A stretch of DNA of 41,770 bases from Hyphomicrobiales bacterium (lineage in GTDB: Bacteria; Pseudomonadota; Alphaproteobacteria; Rhizobiales; Aestuariivirgaceae): the NCBI GenBank assembly GCA_027024225.1, contig JALVSR010000049.1:1-41770 (forward strand), written 5' to 3'. The position numbers and the translations under genes are program-made. The notes below the pieces were generated by a model. That model had not been told where the DNA came from, ran no database searches, and worked only from the letters and a program-made list of their open reading frames with translations. Shown here in pieces: positions 38,464 to 41,770 of the stretch (position 1 is the stretch's first letter; each line of letters starts with the position of its first letter).

Positions 38464-39525
38464 TCAATATTCCGCATACACGTCGCGCCAGAGTTCCTCT
38501 TCCGGCGGCTGCTCGGCACTGGTGGCGAAGTCGGCGGCCTCGGCCACCAGCTTGCGCACGTCCGCGTCCACCGCCTTGATGTCATCCTCCGTGGCCCAGC
38601 CCGCCTCCAGCAGGCGGCGCTTCACCTGCTCTATGGGGTCGCGCTCCTCGCGCATTTTCTGCACTTCCTCGCGCGAGCGGTATTTCGCCGGGTCGGACAT
38701 GGAATGCCCGCGGTAACGGTAGGTCTGCATTTCCAGCACGAACGGCCCCTTGCCCGACAGCACGTGTTGCAGCGCCCGTTCCGCGGCGTCCTTCACCGCG
38801 CGCACGTCCATGCCGTCCACCTGCTCGCCGGGAATGCCGAAGGCCGCCCCGCGCATGAACAGCTCTTCCGCCTTGGCCGTGGCGCGGTGGATTTCCGTGC
38901 CCATGGCATAGCGGTTGTTCTCGATGACATAGACCACCGGCAGCTTCCACAGGGCCGCCATGTTGAAGGCCTCGTACACCTGCCCCTGGTTGGCCGCGCC
39001 CTCGCCGAAGAAGGTGAAGCAGGCCCTGTCCTCGCCATTGTATTTCGCCGCGAAGGCCAGGCCGGTGCCCAGCGGCACCTGCGCGCCGACGATGCCGTGC
39101 CCGCCCCAGAAGTGCCCGGCCACGTGGAACATGTGCATGGAGCCGCCCTTGCCCTTCGACACGCCTGCCGCGCGCCCGGTAAGCTCGGCCATGACGGCCT
39201 TCGGGTCGGCTCCTGCCAGCAGCTCCTGCGCATGGCAGCGATAGGAGGTGATCACGTCGTCCTGTTCGCGCCTGGCCATGAACACGCCGGTCGCCACCGC
39301 CTCCTGCCCGATGTAGAGGTGCAGAAAACCGCCGATGTGCCCCATGCCATAAAGCTGGCCGGCCTTTTCCTCGAACCGGCGGATCAGCAGCATGTCCCGC
39401 AGCGCGCGCAGCTCTTCTTCCTTGCTGAAGGCCGGAGGATGGTTCGCCCGGGCGGCATAGCCTTCCTTCGCGTCACTGGTGGTGTCAGGATTGCCGTTCT
39501 TGTTGCCGGATTTGCTGGCTACCAT
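38464..39525 (-). CDS. pdhA: Pyruvate dehydrogenase E1 alpha subunit
   Basis: E1 alpha binds thiamine diphosphate and starts pyruvate decarboxylation. The 353-residue product has an N-terminal Gly/Asn/Ser-rich tail, then LRALRDMLLIRRFEEKAGQLY, the phosphorylation-loop-like RYRGHSMSDPAKYRS, and the ThDP motif from FFGEGAANQGQVYEAFN to VIENN. The metal-binding Asp of the usual GDG is Glu here (GEG), a conservative but uncommon change. The ATG at 39525 has a GGGGACC sequence upstream and begins MVASKSGN; the frame extends to 39615 without a better site. It opens the PDH cluster on the minus strand. Confidence 0.95.
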   Translation of the reverse strand: MVASKSGNKNGNPDTTSDAKEGYAARANHPPAFSKEEELRALRDMLLIRRFEEKAGQLYGMGHIGGFLHLYIGQEAVATGVFMARREQDDVITSYRCHAQELLAGADPKAVMAELTGRAAGVSKGKGGSMHMFHVAGHFWGGHGIVGAQVPLGTGLAFAAKYNGEDRACFTFFGEGAANQGQVYEAFNMAALWKLPVVYVIENNRYAMGTEIHRATAKAEELFMRGAAFGIPGEQVDGMDVRAVKDAAERALQHVLSGKGPFVLEMQTYRYRGHSMSDPAKYRSREEVQKMREERDPIEQVKRRLLEAGWATEDDIKAVDADVRKLVAEAADFATSAEQPPEEELWRDVYAEY

Positions 39526-39692
39526 GCGTTCAGGTCCCCTGAAGCCCCCCGGAATCAAACATGCGTTCTCTTGCGCCTGCTTATAGCCAAGGGGTGCGCG
39601 TAAATACAAGTGCAAGCGTAAGCATGGCGACCATGCACGCCGGAAGAGCGCCGCGCATCCTCACCGGCGACGGCGCTTGCGTGCGCCCGTCT

Positions 39693-40118
39693 TCAGCCGC
39701 CTTCCGCCACCTTGCGCGCCTCCCGTTTCAGCCGTTCGATCATGCTGGCAAGGCCATTGGCGCGCTGTTGCGTCAGGTGCTCCTGCAGGCCCAGTCGCTC
39801 CAGTTGCCCGGCGATGTCCATGTCCATGATCTCGCGCGCGGTCTTGCCCTCCACCATGGACAGCAGGATGTAGATGAGCCCCTTCACGATGATGGCGTCG
39901 CTGTCGGCCAGGAAATGCAGTTTCGCACCCGGTCCGCTGCCTTCCGGGATGACCTTCAGCCACACCTGGCTGACGCAGCCATGCACGCGATTTTCTTCCG
40001 TGTGATCCTCTTCCGGCAGGTTGGGGAGCTCCTTGCCCAGCTCGATGATGTAGCGGTAGCGGTCTTCCCAGTCTTCCAGGAACTCGAAGTCCGCCGCGAT
40101 GTCCTGATAAGCGCGCAT
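39693..40118 (-). CDS. sufE: SufE-family cysteine desulfuration protein
   Basis: SufE takes sulfur from the cysteine desulfurase SufS and passes it on to Fe-S cluster assembly. The product of about 141 residues shows DFEFLEDWEDRYRYIIELGK near the N-terminus, the active cysteine in RVHGCVSQVWL, and SDAIIVKGLIYILLSMVEGK, all typical of SufE. The start may be 40118 (GGGA 7 bases upstream, product MRAYQDIAADF) or 40133. The gene is isolated from any suf operon and is divergent from galE. Confidence 0.92.
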   Translation of the reverse strand: MRAYQDIAADFEFLEDWEDRYRYIIELGKELPNLPEEDHTEENRVHGCVSQVWLKVIPEGSGPGAKLHFLADSDAIIVKGLIYILLSMVEGKTAREIMDMDIAGQLERLGLQEHLTQQRANGLASMIERLKREARKVAEGG

Positions 40119-40390
40119 GATATTCCCGTTCATCCTGCGTTGCGGGTGAATGCCTGTCCGCACACTGGTTAGCAAAGAGTGTCCACGCGGGCAAAACCGC
40201 CCGTGGGCCTGTTTCATCATCCGCCATGACATGCGGGCCACGCCCCGCTCGCGAGGAAAACGGATCGCAAGCACCACCGCTGGTAACCCGATGCTAACGC
40301 TGCGCGGCGTAAAAGAGGCGGCATGTTCGCGTCCGCATGCGGGCGATGGATGAACGATTCTGCCATGCAATCGTCAGTAGGGGTAACATC

Positions 40391-41422
40391 ATGATTCTCA
40401 TCACGGGCGGCGCCGGCTATATCGGCTCTCATGTGAACGTCGCGCTGAACGACGCTGGCTACAAGACCATCGTGCTGGACGACCTCTCCCTGGGGCACAA
40501 GGAGCTGGTGCCGGTGGGCGAGCTGGTGGTGGGCGATTTCGGCGACCGCGAGCTGCTGGACGAGATTTTCGGCAATTATCGCATCGAGGCCGTGGTGCAT
40601 CTCGCCGCCTTCACCGATGTTGACGACTCGCTCAAGCGCCCGTCCGACTACTACGACAACAACGTCAAGAAGACCCTGACCCTGCTGCAGGCCATGCTGG
40701 ACCATGGGGTGAACACCTTCCTGTTCTCCTCCACCAGCGCGGTTTACGCCGATGACGCCGAGGTGCCCTACACCGAGGAGTCGCCGCTGAACCCGCTGTG
40801 CGTCTATGGCCGCACCAAGCTGTTCGTGGAGCACATCCTGAACGACTATCACAACACCTACGGGCTGAAATACGCCGCCTTCCGCTATTTCAACGCCGCC
40901 GGCGCCGACCCGAAGGGCCGCGTGGGCGAATGGCACGAACCGGAGCCGCACCTGATCCCGGTGGTGCTGGAGGTGGCCGAAGGCCGGCGCGACCACATCA
41001 AGATCTTCGGCACCGACTACCCCACCCGCGACGGCTCCTGCATCCGCGACTTCATCCACGTGATGGACATCGCAGACGCGCACATCCGCGCGCTGGAATA
41101 CCTGCGCGAAGGCGGCAAGAGCGGGCCGTTCAACCTGGGCTACGGCACGGGCACTTCCGTTATCGAGGTCATCGAGATGTGCCGCAAGATCACCGGGCAT
41201 CCCATTCCGGCCATCCCGCATGACCGCCGCCCCGGCGACGGCGCGGTTTCCATCGCCGACTGCTCCAAGGCCTTCAATGAGATGGGCTGGCAGCCGAAGC
41301 ACGGCGACCTGGAGGACATCATCGCCACCGCCTGGGCCTGGCAGCAGAAGCTGGCGACCTTGCGCGAGCGCGCGGCGGCGGAAGACGAAGAGGAACCGAA
41401 CAGCGGGGCCAGCGCGGCCTGA
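40391..41422 (+). CDS. galE: UDP-glucose 4-epimerase
   Basis: GalE interconverts UDP-glucose and UDP-galactose for envelope polysaccharides. The 343-residue short-chain dehydrogenase-fold protein starts MILITGGAGYIGSHVN (NAD-binding GxxGxxG), and has the catalytic Ser-Tyr-Lys set (FSSTSAVYADD and VYGRTKLFVEHIL), RYFNAAGADPKGRVGE, and the sugar-nucleotide part GTDYPTRDGSCIRDFIHVMD. All are typical of GalE rather than of dTDP-glucose dehydratases. The ATG at 40391 follows GGGTAACATC, a weak ribosome binding site. Together with the next gene, a sugar aminotransferase, it may begin a polysaccharide locus beyond the window. Confidence 0.93.
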   Translation: MILITGGAGYIGSHVNVALNDAGYKTIVLDDLSLGHKELVPVGELVVGDFGDRELLDEIFGNYRIEAVVHLAAFTDVDDSLKRPSDYYDNNVKKTLTLLQAMLDHGVNTFLFSSTSAVYADDAEVPYTEESPLNPLCVYGRTKLFVEHILNDYHNTYGLKYAAFRYFNAAGADPKGRVGEWHEPEPHLIPVVLEVAEGRRDHIKIFGTDYPTRDGSCIRDFIHVMDIADAHIRALEYLREGGKSGPFNLGYGTGTSVIEVIEMCRKITGHPIPAIPHDRRPGDGAVSIADCSKAFNEMGWQPKHGDLEDIIATAWAWQQKLATLRERAAAEDEEEPNSGASAA

Positions 41423-41520
41423 ACGCCCACCTCAAACGCCAGCGGAGAACGCCATCCGGGCGGCCTGTTAACCAGTTCGCGCAAGGGGCTGGCGGATCGT
41501 TCAAATTCGAACGACTCCGC

Positions 41521-41533
41521 TAACGCGGCGTTA
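41521..41533. promoter_or_regulatory. Palindrome TAACGCGGCGTTA upstream of the last gene
   Basis: A perfect 13-base inverted repeat lies about 120 bases before the aminotransferase ATG. A second dyad, TCGTTC-N6-GAACGA (41497-41514), precedes it. A related stretch, GCTAACGC followed by CGGCGTAA, lies upstream of galE near 40292-40312. The role as an operator is a guess. Confidence 0.3.
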
Positions 41534-41652
41534 TGGGCGGGGCGGTAAAATTTGGCTCAAATGCGCATGGTGCGCCCTGCGTTCATGTGGAGAGCCCATC
41601 TGCGCCAATACGAAACCGATTCAACATCGCTGCCAAGGGGGCACAAGACATC

Positions 41653-41770
41653 ATGAAGCCGCTTTCACCCTTCTACCTCGACCTGACGGAAGAGGAAATC
41701 GCCGCCATCCAGGAGGAAATGGGGCGCATCCTGCGTTCCGGCCAGCTCATCCTGGGCGAGAACACCGAGA
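41653..41770 (+). CDS. DegT/DnrJ/EryC1-family aminotransferase, N-terminal fragment
   Basis: Only the first 39 residues are present before the window ends. They read MKPLSPFYLDLTEEEIAAIQ followed by a GRILRSGQLILGENTE segment. The ILRSGQLILG motif is the substrate/PLP-pocket entry typical of sugar aminotransferases of the DegT/DnrJ/EryC1/StrS family, which add amino groups to nucleotide-keto-sugars. Following galE, this suggests sugar or envelope polysaccharide synthesis. The catalytic lysine lies outside the window. Confidence 0.7.
   Translation, partial: MKPLSPFYLDLTEEEIAAIQEEMGRILRSGQLILGENTE

Overview
The window looks like chromosomal DNA of a GC-rich alphaproteobacterium. The lineage markers seen directly are a CcrM-type adenine methyltransferase, a MucR/Ros zinc-finger regulator, a pyruvate dehydrogenase E1 beta subunit with its own N-terminal lipoyl domain, a TipF-like membrane protein with a degenerate EAL domain, a PAS sensor protein resembling alphaproteobacterial DivL-type kinases, and short REP palindromes. 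Gene density is high and most genes are housekeeping. I found no phage, insertion sequence, CRISPR array, tRNA or rRNA. The exact order within the class cannot be told from this sequence.

Layout. 1-2.5 kb (minus): 5' part of a PAS sensor kinase, then an LpoA-like lipoprotein. 2.8-7.2 kb (plus): rsmI, aroC, lnt and a small XRE-type regulator, closed by a 23-bp inverted repeat. 7.4-9.1 kb: ccrM (minus) divergent from a YcgN-family gene (plus); the gap holds three GANTC sites and a CtrA-like octamer. 9.3-12.1 kb: petABC, the cytochrome bc1 complex, with a strong terminator. 12.3-14.1 kb: mtnP flanked by two small secreted proteins of unknown role. 14.2-17.4 kb: a HlyD/ATPase/permease export operon. 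17.4-20.1 kb (minus): two tandem endonuclease III paralogues and the TipF-like gene, divergent from ispE. 21.2-22.3 kb: AT-rich promoter region and mucR.

22.3-26.0 kb: yqgE (minus) divergent from a DsbD-alpha-like periplasmic protein and a peroxiredoxin, then an aspartate aminotransferase. 26.0-28.4 kb: an isolated cytochrome cd1 nitrite reductase (nirS) behind a perfect FNR/NNR-type box, then a terminator-like hairpin and a secreted cupredoxin that may be its electron donor; no haem d1 biosynthesis genes lie nearby. 28.5-30.0 kb (minus): gatA without gatC. 30.3-32.3 kb: leuA behind a probable leucine-rich leader peptide. 32.5-33.6 kb: type I asparaginase. 33.8-39.5 kb (minus): the full pyruvate dehydrogenase set pdhA-pdhB-pdhC-lpd, interrupted by palindromes including a perfect 62-bp palindrome. 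39.7-41.8 kb: sufE (minus), galE (plus) and the start of a DegT/DnrJ-type aminotransferase.

The respiratory genes fit together: the bc1 complex could pass electrons through a small carrier, possibly the cupredoxin, to NirS when oxygen is low. The most interesting observations are the CtrA/GANTC-decorated ccrM promoter, the diverged tandem nth pair, the stand-alone nirS-cupredoxin unit, the leuA leader and the palindromes in the PDH cluster.
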